From Brachypterus glaber (taxonomy: Eukaryota; Arthropoda; Insecta; Coleoptera; Kateretidae): a DNA stretch of 64,000 nt. Below are positions 44,908-55,262 of the stretch, piece by piece. The position numbers and the translations under genes are program-made. The stretch is from positions 46,650,626 to 46,714,625 of the forward strand of contig OY294044.1 in the NCBI GenBank assembly GCA_958510825.1. Reading direction: 5' to 3'. The stretch's first letter is position 1. Every line of letters starts with the position of its first letter. A model generated the notes under the pieces. The model worked only from the letters and a program-made list of their open reading frames with translations, made no database searches and was not told the DNA's origin.

Positions 44908-45278
44908 CAGGGCCGGCCTTTGCATTTCGGCGCCCTGAACTTGGCTTCCCTACGAAAAAAACACCTTAAAAAAAAGGCTTTGTCCCTGACGGTTTCAACC
45001 AAAACTTGGCGCCCCTAGGGAACGTTCAAGTATTATATAACGTAAATTTTGATCATTTAACGCTATTTTCCTATACCATTAACATGGGCGTAACACCCTA
45101 AAAAAATTGGCGCCCAAAAAAAAATACCCTCACGAGGAAAATCTGACTTTTCTACCAAAACTTGGTGCTATAGCAATAAAAAAACAACCTCAAAAGAAAA
45201 AACGCCCCTCGGCGGCGCCCCTATAGGCTCGAGCCCTGAAGCAGGGAGTTCACTTGATTCATACAAAGGCCGGCTCTG
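44908..45278. mobile_element. hAT-type MITE, 371 bp, 8-bp duplication
   Basis: CAGGGCCGGCCTTTG and CAAAGGCCGGCTCTG form the ends, flanked by GATGGGAT on both sides (44900-44907, 45279-45286). CAG-x-G ends and 8-bp duplications are typical of hAT elements. A truncated copy of another MITE lies inside (45018-45099). Confidence 0.93.
45018..45099. mobile_element. Truncated copy of the GGGAACGTTC MITE
   Basis: GGGAACGTTCAAGTATTA, then CGCTATTTTCCTATACCATT and AACATGGGCGTAACAC, match the inverse of the element at 60832-60981. The other end is missing. Confidence 0.8.
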
Positions 45279-45296
45279 GATGGGATATATCAGACC

Positions 45297-45586
45297 TAGA
45301 GGTGTGCACCGTGAAAATTTCGCGGCGGTCGTGTTTTTTTTTTAATTTTAGCCGGGTGCGGCGCGCCACCCCACGACAAATTTACGACTGCGCGCAGTCG
45401 TCGCCGCCGCGGCGCTGCTCTGCTAGAATTACTTTTTTAAGCGAATTTTTAGGAAAAATGTTAAAATAATTTTAAAGCTTCACCAAATGAATCATTTTAG
45501 TTATTTCCAGGCGGCGTTCTGCGCCGCGCCTAAATTTGGCGGCGGGGCACTATATATGCCGGCGGCGGCGCACATGCATACCTCTA
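45297..45586. mobile_element. GC-rich MITE, about 290 bp
   Basis: TAGAGGTGTGCACCG at the left and GCACATGCATACCTCTA at the right are imperfect inverses; the arms are rich in GGCGGC/GCCGCC and stand out sharply from the AT-rich surroundings. The TAGAGGTGTGC end resembles some hAT TIRs. An 8-bp duplication is not evident. The frame at 45254-45469 crosses the element boundary and is not a gene. Confidence 0.72.
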
Positions 45587-45673
45587 ATTGACTATAAACT
45601 AGACTAGTTAGACCCCAGTTGGAAGTTCAAATATTTTTTCCGTGACCATGTGATATTATGAGGGATAATTTTT

Positions 45674-45735
45674 GTTTTGTCCAGTTTTGTATAATTTTGT
45701 CCAGTTTTGTCCAATTTTGTCCGGTTTTGTCCAGC
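45674..45735. repeat. Short tandem repeat, TTTTGTCCAG/A units
   Basis: About five units of TTTTGTCCAGT-like sequence in a row, just upstream of the R copy 6 fragment. Frames through it are repetitive (SSFVQF). Confidence 0.8.
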
Positions 45736-45789
45736 GGCCTGGACAATTTCAAAAAAGTGTACTTTTTCACAACCCTGTTTTCAATTTTT

Positions 45790-45930
45790 TATTTTTTCCT
45801 GAAATACATTTGTACCCAAGACTTTTTTGTCCAGGACGTTTTTTAGCGATTTTGAGAAATACGAAACTACCGTATAATACTATTCTAGTGCTACGCGCTA
45901 TGAATAGTATATACTATATTATATAATAAT
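45790..45930 (+). repeat. Dispersed repeat R, copy 6 (3' end only)
   Basis: It ends in the family-typical GAAACTACCGTATAATACTA and a CTAG...GCGCTATGAATAGTATA terminus. Confidence 0.7.
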
Positions 45931-47596
45931 TAGATTATTCCAAATAATATTCTTAATTCATTTCATACTTTATGTTATAGTTAAAAATAAATACGGTACA
46001 TGACCAAATGCGTATCTGGCGCAGTTTTTTTTTTAAACTGTTCTACCACATGAAAAAATTTGAATTTTTGATATGTTTTAGATAAGAATACATACCATAA
46101 AAAAATGGCGGTTGTGTGTTTTTTTATAGGTTAGAATGATCTCAAATCATAGTCCTTATTCTGAGTTCCAAATTTGAATTCAATCGGACCGACGCAACCG
46201 GAGAAAAAAATAATTCGTGTCGAAGTAAAAAAAATAAATCTGACACCCCTGGGGGTTCTTGTAGGCTGAAAGTCTGGAAATCAACTGCCCTCTATGGAAG
46301 CTACCTTTTGCACAAATACTCAGCTCATATCGGGCAGGGGCACTTTTTACATGCTTACCCTGCTAAACTCTTTAGCACCAAAACAAAACATTTTTTACCA
46401 TGGTAAAATACCATGAAAACACGAAAAAAAATATACAAAATACATTTTTTACCATGGTAAAATACTATGAAAACACGAAAAAAAAAGTGGAAAAATGGTC
46501 TGCTTTTCGAGTTTTTACAGACCCTGGTGCCCCCCTTAGTTCGACACTGCATTATAACTGTAGAACTCTAAACTTTGAGAAAATACAAAAAGTTAATGAA
46601 TCTCTCTTAAAAAACTACCTAAATTATAAGCGATAACGAAAATAATATAATTGAAACTAAGGCTCCCTCACTATTTTGCTCGGCGCCCCCTGAAATCGTA
46701 ACCGATTTTCAAAAAAAATAGCATTTACGTAATCGCCACACCCTAGCCCACGATTTAAATTTTTCGCCTGATGGATCCGAAAAAGTTTACTTTTTTGGGC
46801 TCGAATAACCCATCTCTACTATAAAAACCACGTGTGGGTTATTATGATTTTCTTTATTTGAAATAAGGCCATACTATTTGTTTTATTATCTGTATGTATA
46901 CAATATATTGGATAAAAACAATTTTAAGTGTCCCACTTTTTTCCGAAAGAAGTGTACCTACGATTTATTTCAATCCGACCCTGTAAAATGACACACATTA
47001 TACCTGTATCAAACAAATTTCCTTTTTGGTAAGGAATTCAAGGATGTTTAATACAAAACAACGCTGGTATACATATAAATAATTATTTTTATTTTTTTTT
47101 TCTTACAAGCATAATTAAGGAATATCAAAATACAACTAGATTTTTTTAACACATTTAACCAACAGCATTTTCTGCAATTTTCTGTGATAAAATTACTTTT
47201 AAATGAAAGAGAAAATGCCTTTTTTAACATAAATTATACATAAAAACCTGAAAAATATACCTAATATTAGTATACAGATAGGCAATTATGGATAGTCCTT
47301 TTCGTACCAAATCGGGCGCGGTTTTGGCTTCTTGTCTCAAGAATCTTGAGGCACAGTCGGAAAAATGAGAAAAGAGGCCCTAGAACGGCTCAACTACCTA
47401 GAAAAATAGGAAAATATAGGGCTTGGAATAGCCAAAACAAAATAAGGGCGTCTTCTGCAAAAATAAATATGCTACTGAAATTCTATTTTAACTTGTGGCA
47501 AGTAATTTTTGGACATCCTGCAGAAAAATAAATCGGATATCTAGAATATAAGTGCACGAAAATGGATAACTTTGTGCGCGATTATAAAAAAAAGTA
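45931..47596. other. Gene-free stretch with a 54-bp tandem duplication
   Basis: At 46388-46441 and 46442-46490 the palindrome TTTTACCATGGTAAAA and the following TGAAAACACGAAAAAAA are repeated. Nothing else recognised. Confidence 0.65.
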
Positions 47597-49964
47597 CAGT
47601 ACCGTAAAACCTTGCAACTTTGCCCAGAACGTACAACTTTGCCCACTTTACAAGGTGATATGATTTTTTTTCTTTGAATGTGGTAATATAGCAGAAAGGT
47701 TTGATGTTTTTTTTTCTCATTATTTTTGGCCTTTGCCTTTGTCAATTGGCCAGCTCGCTGCTCTCTTGTTAGTTTCTGCAGATGGTTCGTCTGGTTGTTA
47801 CAATACCATCGCTTTCTTTTGGCCTGGTCTTCTGTAAGACTTCTTAACTGTTTACTTCATCTTCTCTTCATTAATTATGACCTTTAGGTCATTTATGGTC
47901 TTGAACTTCGTCCTTTTTGATATAATTGTTTCAAATAAATAAAATTTCATCTATCAAAAACATGTGGATAACCCTAATCCAGATTTAACCACTAAATTAC
48001 ATCACATATACTAACTTTCCATTGTAAAATCAATATCAAAAGTTATAACGATTGTAGATTTAATATTTTCTTAACAAACACATTTTTACATAAATTACTT
48101 GATGCAGCTGGCGCGAAAAACTTACGCCATTTTTAATTTTTCCCCTAAATGTATAACATGTTCCACCTTCGCATCACCTACGCGAATAGGTTTGATGTTA
48201 GCAGTTCGATTTCTAGAAGTGTAAAGACGCACTCAGTACTTCGATAGCTGCCCTAATGTTGCGCTGTGCTTCAAAATTACGTAAGCAAATATCAGCGATA
48301 TTATTACGGTTTTTAGAACTGAACCTTAAGGTTTGCTGTGACTTTATTTACTGCAATATTTTAATGAAATTTGGACTAGGTATTTCTTTACATATTGTTA
48401 CCGTAATGTTACATTACACTTAGAATTATTTTTTTGTATTTTTTTAGTTTTTGATACACAAGAGGTTAATAAAAAAATATGTTCCTAATTTTTTAATTTT
48501 TTTATTGCATCCCTATACAGTGAAAAACCTTTTTAAAAACGTATACGGTGGGCAAGGATATACTAAGCATCGTTAAAATTTCTTCACATTTATTTATTTT
48601 TGTATTGTGGACAAAGTTGCAATTTTGGATGCAACTTTTCCCAGGCCTTTCTTATTTTTTTCTCGTATTTATAGTTAAGTTAGAAATTATAAACTTTGAC
48701 TTAATTAACTTGTTACTGGAATTAATCATTTGGCTTAATTACTTTTCCCGATTTTTTTTACAAAAATGTTATTGGCAATACACCACTTGCCATAGAATGA
48801 TTTTTTGTATTGTTGTAATTTTTTTAAATAAAAAAAAATATATCTTCCTTACTTTTTAATTTTTTTATTGCATTCCTATACAGTGAAAAACCTTTTTAAA
48901 AACGTATAGTGGGCAAGGATGTACTAAGCATCGTTAAAATTTCCTCACAGTAGTTTTTTTGTATTGTGGACAAAGTTGCAATTTTGGATGCAACTTTGCC
49001 CAGGTCTTTCTTATTTTTTTCTCGTAATTATAGTTAAGTTAGAAATTATAAACTTTGACTTGATTAACTTGACAACCCACGTAGCAAAATAACATGACAT
49101 TTACGTGAAAGCCACGTTAATATGTGACATGTGATGTTAAGATTGTAGTCTCATTTAACAAGAATGTAGCATGGTGGGGATGTCCTAAGTCCGCCCCTAA
49201 TAACATCACACATTGACATCCCGAAAATAACGTGTTTGTGACATCATAAATACACATTCCTGTTATATCTAATATCTTATGGATGCCGTTAGTGGTACTT
49301 TAATATTTAAATAATATCCTAGGATATTAGCTTTTTCTAAATAAAACCATTAAAAACGCTATAAGCCTATAAAAAAATCGGATTTAAAATCAATCAGTAA
49401 TTGAAACAATAACAGATTGAAACAGATAGATTCTAAATACGAAATTGCAGATTAAGCGGAGAATATATTCCTTTAATCCGTGTCCGTGGTCTTGGGAAGC
49501 CCGGCAGAGCCCCCTATCCATTGGAAATCGTATAATGTGTATACAATTTCCTTATAATAATTTACTCTATCAACATCATCTTATATCGATTTTTTTGCTT
49601 CGAACGTCGGTGAGAAGCAAAATAACATGACATTCACGTGAAATCCACGTTAATATGTGACATGCGATATATTCACAGCGTTGCTAAATATTTGTTATTA
49701 AATAACATGGTTGTCACGTCACACGTGTTACGTTGCAAATGTGATGTTAAATACATGTTATTTTTCAATATTATGTGATGTTATGATTTAGTTTAAAAAT
49801 ACACCCAAAGGTGATGTTAATTTCTTGTAATATACATCCCTTGCTACCTGGGAATGGAATCAATCATTTGGCTTAATCACTTTTATCGATTTTTTTTTTA
49901 CAAAAATGTTATTAGCAATAAACCACGTTTATATGGGCAAAAGTTTCAAGGTTTTACGGTAGTG
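47597..49964. mobile_element. Composite element with CAGTACCGTAAAACC ends
   Basis: CAGTACCGTAAAACCTTG at the left is matched by CAAGGTTTTACGGTAGTG at the right; TA lies at or near each edge. Words around TTGCAACTTTGCCCA recur. A segment of about 370 bp is tandemly repeated (48482-48859, then 48860-49075 plus 49853-49945). The second unit is split by a CCCAG-type element. No transposase frame is seen; pogo/Tc1-like ends are suggested. Confidence 0.72.
49076..49852. mobile_element. CCCAG-type element 4 (2-bp AA duplication, empty site present)
   Basis: It starts CCCACGTAGCAAAATAAC and ends TTGCTACCTGGG, flanked by AA (49074-49075, 49853-49854). The words AACATGACATTTACGTGAAA and GTGATGTTAA recur; a block like the left end is found again at about 49614. 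The neighbouring tandem unit reads AACTTGTTACTGGAATTAAT uninterrupted, against AACTTGACAA|element|AATGGAATCAAT here, which supports a 2-bp duplication. Confidence 0.87.
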
Positions 49965-50020
49965 ATAATCGGAATCTTCGGTAATCCGAATAATGCGGAT
50001 TATTGAAGATTCGGATTATC
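49964..50020. repeat. Hairpin, 57 bp
   Basis: GATAATCGGAATCTTC is mirrored by GAAGATTCGGATTATC with an ATAATGCGGATTATT core. It directly abuts the composite element. Confidence 0.8.
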
Positions 50021-50475
50021 GCGACACTACTGTGTTTAACTATTTTCGATGTTTTGTTTCAAATACATCTTCAATAACTAAACGTGAAATTCTCAAGAAT
50101 TAAATTTAGTTCTTCAAGATTAAAAGGCATATCCATTAAACAATATCATCCTGTATACCTTTAATTAATTTATTTTTTAAGATAAATGGGAACAAGATTA
50201 TAGTATATTTAAAATAAGATAAACTATTTATCATATGAATAATTTGTTATTTTAAAATTCCAAAAATCCTAAAATTATGTTAAGTATGTACAAACTAAAA
50301 TTATTATTATTTATATATTTAATGAGAATTATTAATACAAGGGAAATATGATAGCAAAGATATATACGATTAACCAATCAAACATGTGACTTATTTTTAA
50401 CACATTTCATTGGTTAGTAACATCTTGCCTAGCACTTGCATATCAAAAAAACTCCAGACGCTTTACTTTTATATG

Positions 50476-50785
50476 GGAGATTTAGCCGAGCGGGTTATAG
50501 AGAGATTTATCAAAGCGGGTTAGCGCGTCAACTTGAAATACCTGACACGCCGGCTAGCGTGTTCGATTCTCACTCGCGCCGATTGCCTTTTTCAGTTAAT
50601 TAATAATTGAAAATTGGCGAAGGCTACAGGTGATACAGACACTCCCTATAGCCTGGTTCGAAAGTCAGTTAAAGCCGATGGTTCCCTCTATTACTAGCCC
50701 ACACAAGTCCTAGACTTAGGGCATGCTTAATTAAGTAGAATAGTACGAGGTTAAACATACATGTAATGTAATGTTAACGGTTTAT
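50476..50785 (+). mobile_element. tRNA-derived SINE, full length
   Basis: The head has a pol III A-box-like TTAGCCGAGCGGGTT and a B-box-like GTGTTCGATTCTC, as in a tRNA. The word GCGGGTTA occurs twice around an inserted TAGAGAGATTTATCAAA, so the D-region seems duplicated. The body (GGTTCGAAAGTCAGTTAAAG ... TAGTACGAGGTTAAAC) and (TGTAA)n tail are shared with the truncated copy at 24041-24165. Confidence 0.85.
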
Positions 50786-52099
50786 CCGATCGACTTGAAA
50801 TTTGGTATGCGGACACCGTTTTGTTGTAGGATGCGTACACCGTTTTGTCGACCATTAGTTTTTGGTTAAACGAAGTATTTTCAAAAATAAAAACATTTGA
50901 AAAAACTTTTTGGTTTGGACTTTTTGAAAAATAAAAAACAATTAAATGTTTCCAACGCGTTGCAACACCGCGAAGCCAACTTAAACTTAGGGGTAAATTT
51001 GATGCTGGTTGACCTTTTTTTTATCATTAAGCTGGAGGGGAACGCGTAAAAGTTTAATGTGTCACGTAAAAATCACGGCACGGCTCTAAGAAACTTGCAT
51101 CGGGTGCAACGGATTTTATTCACTGAATTTATGAATTACTGAAATAAAATTTATTGGCGTAAATAAGGAAAAAAATACAACTGTGCCAACTTTTCATGTG
51201 TCCCTTGTATAATAATGAGTAAGGTAAATATGTTATTTGAAAATTAAGAAAACAGTTTATGGAGTATTTACGTATTTTTATAAAATCGATTGGTGAAAGC
51301 AGTTTAGAAATTTTTTAAATATTTTAAGATTTTTTTATAAAGAATCCCGCACATTTACTGAGGAAAATATCTTTCTGCGTATTTGGCTGAAATTTGATAT
51401 GTTGTAGTTAAGGGTGCCCAGAGTTCTGGCGACTTCTCTTTGATTTTAAAGGTTTTACCCCGTAAAAATTGTTCATTAGGGTGAGTAGATTACACCCTAT
51501 TTTTTCAGAATAAAAAAAAATTAAGAGGCGGCACACAGCCATTTTTTGTAAAAAGAATCGTTTTTCCAGATTTAACTTTTTTAGGGCCTATTAGAAATAA
51601 ATAAAAAGGTTTCTGATCTAAGATAAATAGGGAAAAACCCCAATTTTTTTCAAAAAAAATTATCAACAAACGGCCCTGTTGTGACCTTGAAAAATCTAAA
51701 TTTTGATGTTATGCCAACAGTTTTTCTACATTTTTCTACTATTTATTTCTTTAGGAGCCACGGCGAATAAAAAAAGACATTTAACAGTTTTAACTTAACG
51801 CAATTTTTTTTAATAAGGAAAGTTTCGATTCTTCTTGTTTCCTTCTTAGAGCCTAAGCTATTAAGACTGTGGGTAAGTAGTTTTTTTTTCACCAGAGTGT
51901 CATTCATAAAATTTTTAACTTAATTTGTATTTAAATATACTTATTACCGCATATTAACTGTTTTTCTAAAAATACGCAAATACCCCAAAAACGGGGGGAA
52001 ATGTTACACAACCAGGAAAATTTTAATTATTTGTGTAGGAAAAATACAGTCTGTTCTTAATATTTTGTTTAATAATTAATTTTAAAATCTATATAAAGC
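50786..52099. other. Gene-free stretch downstream of Rpn6
   Basis: This includes the presumed 3' untranslated region of Rpn6 (just below 52100). No obvious AATAAA signal close to the stop on the minus strand and no other gene seen. Confidence 0.5.
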
Positions 52100-52221
52100 C
52101 TATGACAACTTTTTAGCTTTTTGATAAAGTGTATCTACCACTTTGCTCATACTTGTTATTGTTTCTAAAGCCATTTCGTAGGTTTTGTCTACGGGGGTTT
52201 CCTCAAAAACTATCAGAACAC
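52100..52221 (-). CDS. Rpn6: 26S proteasome regulatory subunit Rpn6 (PSMD11), last exon
   Basis: After the acceptor TTTGTTTCCAG the frame reads [39 protein letters not shown] and a TAG stop at 52100-52102. This is the conserved C-terminal helix of Rpn6, following the PCI winged-helix domain. Two starting bases (GT) complete the Gly codon whose first base ends the upstream exon ([12 protein letters not shown]), giving a protein of about 416 residues, close to the known 420-odd of animal Rpn6. The intron to the main exon is 3.0 kb. Confidence 0.96.
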
Positions 52222-53230
52222 CTGGAAACAAAGAAAGAAAATGTAGGTTAGGGTAAAATAAATTTTAGTAAAATTCCCCGAAATGGTATTACCATCATTA
52301 AACTTATACAGTGCGTGGCAAAAGCTCTCCTTTAACATTTAAAGATATCAACTTAAAATTTGGAACAGATATTTTTTTAGTACATATTTGATATGTTTAC
52401 TAAACATATCAACATTGTTTGGGGGTTACAATGGAGGCAGGAGGCACGTTTTTTTTTTAATATAAATTATGTATTACACGATACACGAGAATCTCTATTC
52501 AACCATTTTTTTTTCAAAATTTTTTGAGGGTTTAAAAAATTGTTGAAATTGAAATTTTTGTCTTAATTAAAAAACAAAACAAACAATTTTTGTTTAATGA
52601 TACAAAATCGTAAATTGTACTTTTGAAATAATTTTAAGTGTATAAATTAAAATTTTCAAAAAAATCTAAAAAAAATTGTATGTATTTACTAGCAAAAAAA
52701 AAATAAAAAAATTAAACATCTTCAAACAATTTTTTTTTTTTTAATTAAAAATGGCAAAAACCATGTTTTTATCAATAACTTACTTACTAATTAGGGGTCG
52801 TCCAAAAACTACGTCACACCTTTAGGGGGGGGGTGTGGAATTTGTGACAAAGTGTGACATGGGGGGAGGGCTTGATCATATGTGACGTCACACCAAAAAT
52901 TTTATTGATCTATTCAAAATGAATTGCTGCAACAGTGCTACAGAATTACCATAATACAGAGTATGAAGAATGACGACAACTCAGATGATAAAGAAGCAAT
53001 ATGACTGGAAAACGAAAAAGTAGATACCCGTTGCATTCCTGACTTTGAAAAGTCAGACAAAGTTGAGGGGATGCAAGTGATTCAAGACATACAAGAATGG
53101 GTTGATTCACCCTGGACAAAGATTGATTAAAATATAAGATTGGAGTAAAGAAAATTTTGATCCCAAATATTTTAAAATATTATAAATTATTTGTGATAAG
53201 ATCTATGTCAATATAAATATGTATATTTAA

Positions 53231-54074
53231 GGGGTCTTTCTACCTTCAAATTTTAAAAATATTTTTTTTTTTTTAATTTTTTTATATAGAAAGAAAAACG
53301 ATATCATTGTGAAATTTTATGGGTATGTTTATTTACATTCAAAAAATATTCAAAAAATTAATTTTTAGTGCCATTTTTTGGCCATAAATTTTTTTTGAAC
53401 AAATTTTCGCCATAATTACGGCCGTTTCGACTGAAAAAAAACGGGATATTATTCAGTATTGAAGTCGCTAAAGCCCGAACTAGAAGAAAATCTTTTGGCC
53501 AAAAAATAACAAAATGGAGGACTTTTTTTGCACATCTTTGAAAAACGTCCGCCACTTTGTTATTTTTTGGCCAAAAAAATTTAATCTAGTTCGGGCTATG
53601 AATAATATTCCGTTTTTTTTTTCAGTCGGTCCAAACGGCCGAAATCATGGCGACCACCGTTTTTTTTTTTTTTTAATTATGGCCAAGAATTTATTTTTTG
53701 TATTTTTTGAATATAAATAAACATACCTACAAAATTTTACATGATATTTTTTCTTTCTATATAAAACGAGGGGTTTAATTATTGAAAAAAAAGTGTACAA
53801 GGATTGTGAGAATTAAAGGATTGTGGAAGATTGTCAAAAAGATTGTGAAAGATTGTAAAAAAAATAATAAGGTTTTTAAAGATTGTGGGAAGATTTCAGA
53901 TGATTGTGGAAGATTAAAGATGATTGTAGAGAATTGTGGAGGATTGTAGATGATTGTGAAAGTATAATTGTCAAGGATTGTAGAAGATTGTTGGATAGGC
54001 GTACAAGGATTTTCCAATAAATAAACCCCTTCAATATAAAAAATATTTTTAAAATTTGAAGGTAGAAAGACCCT
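53231..54074. mobile_element. Middle element of the nest (TTAA duplication, Kolobok-like)
   Basis: GGGGTCTTTCTACCTTCAAA and TTTGAAGGTAGAAAGACCCT are terminal inverses with TTAA outside (53227-53230, 54075-54078). TTAA sites with GGG ends recall Kolobok-type elements. The body is itself a hairpin (TTTTTTGGCCAAAA-type words, GTTCGGGCT / AGCCCGAAC around 53475-53600). The right arm is interrupted by the inner element. Confidence 0.82.
53769..54030. mobile_element. Inner element of the nest: MITE filled with GATTGTGGAA repeats
   Basis: The ends are AGGGGTTTAATTATTG and CAATAAATAAACCCCT. Nearly all the interior is a run of about 10-14-bp units like GATTGTGGAA. A second copy in opposite orientation is at 62199-62446. 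Confidence 0.85.
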
Positions 54075-54558
54075 TTAAATTAAGTGAAGCTGAAGTTTGC
54101 AACGTTTTTTTGCAACAATTCAAATAGTATATTAAAGTACTAGTTTCATAACATACGTTTTTAGCGCACGAGTACAAGTTTAGAAAACAAACCGCTTGAG
54201 GCGAGTTTTCTAAATTACTAGTGCGCTAAAAACGTGTTATGGAATAAGTGCTTTAATATACTATTTGAATTTTCGATGCAAAAACACGTTGAAAACTTCA
54301 GCTTTATTAAATTAAATACGTGTTACTACAAAATTAATTCTGCCCTTTAATTTTTCATACATATGTTTAATGAATTCAATAAAATTTTAGAAAAATTCGA
54401 TTTTTTTAGTAAAATTAGAGTGTGACGTCACATAGGAGGGGGGAGGGGTCAAGACTTTGTGACAATGTGTGAAATGGTGGAGGGGGGTCTTTAATCACCT
54501 AAGAAAGTGTGACGTATTTTATGGACAACTCCTTATCATAAAAAAATAATTTCTTTAA

Positions 54559-54717
54559 CACCTTCGCGCCGACGTGCGCCACTTGTGGTACACAGACGTC
54601 TTGCCTGAGGGCCGACGTGCGCCACCGGTGGTACACGGTCTAATGCATTTTAAATGGGCCGCAAAATCCATACGACTTTAGTTGAGTTTTACCGAAAACT
54701 ACGTCGGCGCGAACGTG
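54559..54717. mobile_element. piggyBac-like MITE, 159 bp, TTAA duplication
   Basis: CACCTTCGCGCCGACGTG and ACGTCGGCGCGAACGTG are terminal inverses with TTAA on both sides (54555-54558, 54718-54721). Inside, GACGTGCGCCAC followed by a GTGGTACAC word occurs twice. TTAA duplication with CAC ends suggests piggyBac origin. Confidence 0.87.
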
Positions 54718-55262
54718 TTAAGAAAACCAAAATAAATCTCAAATAATTTTCAAACATTTTCAACAAATAATATTTAGCTATGACTAAAACTCTTGGAGAT
54801 AGAGGCATGTAAAAAAGCTAGTTATGTATCCCTTTATGCACAAGTTTACACTTGACTAGTTTTTTTACTGTTGTTCCAACAGATCTGAGTATTCTAGGGA
54901 CACTAGATTAGTTCTAAGGTATTATAGTGCAAAAAATTGGAGTTCAATTTAATTTAAATTTCCTTATGATGCATAAGAGGAAGGAATGGTCATATGAAGG
55001 GGGGATGAGGGGCTAGTCACATAATTTAGTCAAACTGTAAATTTTTTAGGTATTTAGATGATCGTGATCATGCCCCCCTTAAATATGCACCACCCACAAT
55101 ATAGAGGTATTTCTAATATAAAAGATAAGAAAATAGGCAAATTACACAATTATTTTCCAATATAATAATTTTTTAAACTAAATTAATTTTAAAAGGCATG
55201 ATTATGAAATTTGACGGGCACGAGATGGGCACCAGTTTTATTAAGAAAAAAATGTTTCTTAC

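Larger units (their letters stand above)
52793..54535. mobile_element. Outer element of the nest (AGGGGTCGTCC ends)
   Basis: TAGGGGTCGTCCAAAAACTA at the left and TTTTATGGACAACTCCTTA at the right are inverted, with GTCACAC/GTGTGAC words repeated in both arms and G-rich runs next to them. The same end type is seen at about 60035-60058 (TTTTATGGATGACCCCTAA). Non-coding. Confidence 0.78.
52222..55262 (-). other. Rpn6 intron with nested transposons
   Basis: It has donor GTAAGA (revcomp of 55257-55262) and acceptor CAG at 52222-52224. It holds a three-level transposon nest (52793-54535) and a TTAA MITE (54559-54717). 54720-55180 has no recognised feature. Confidence 0.9.

Noticed and set aside
45658..45926. 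Frames with SSFVQFCPVLSS-type repeats
   Set aside because: They translate the TTTTGTCCAG tandem repeat and R fragment.
53358..53720. Opposite-strand frames with similar peptides
   Set aside because: Arms of the TTAA-flanked hairpin element in the Rpn6 intron.
55189..55262. C-terminal extension [14 protein letters not shown] of the long Rpn6 frame
   Set aside because: It lies beyond a consensus donor site; the conserved C-terminus continues in the exon at 52100-52221.
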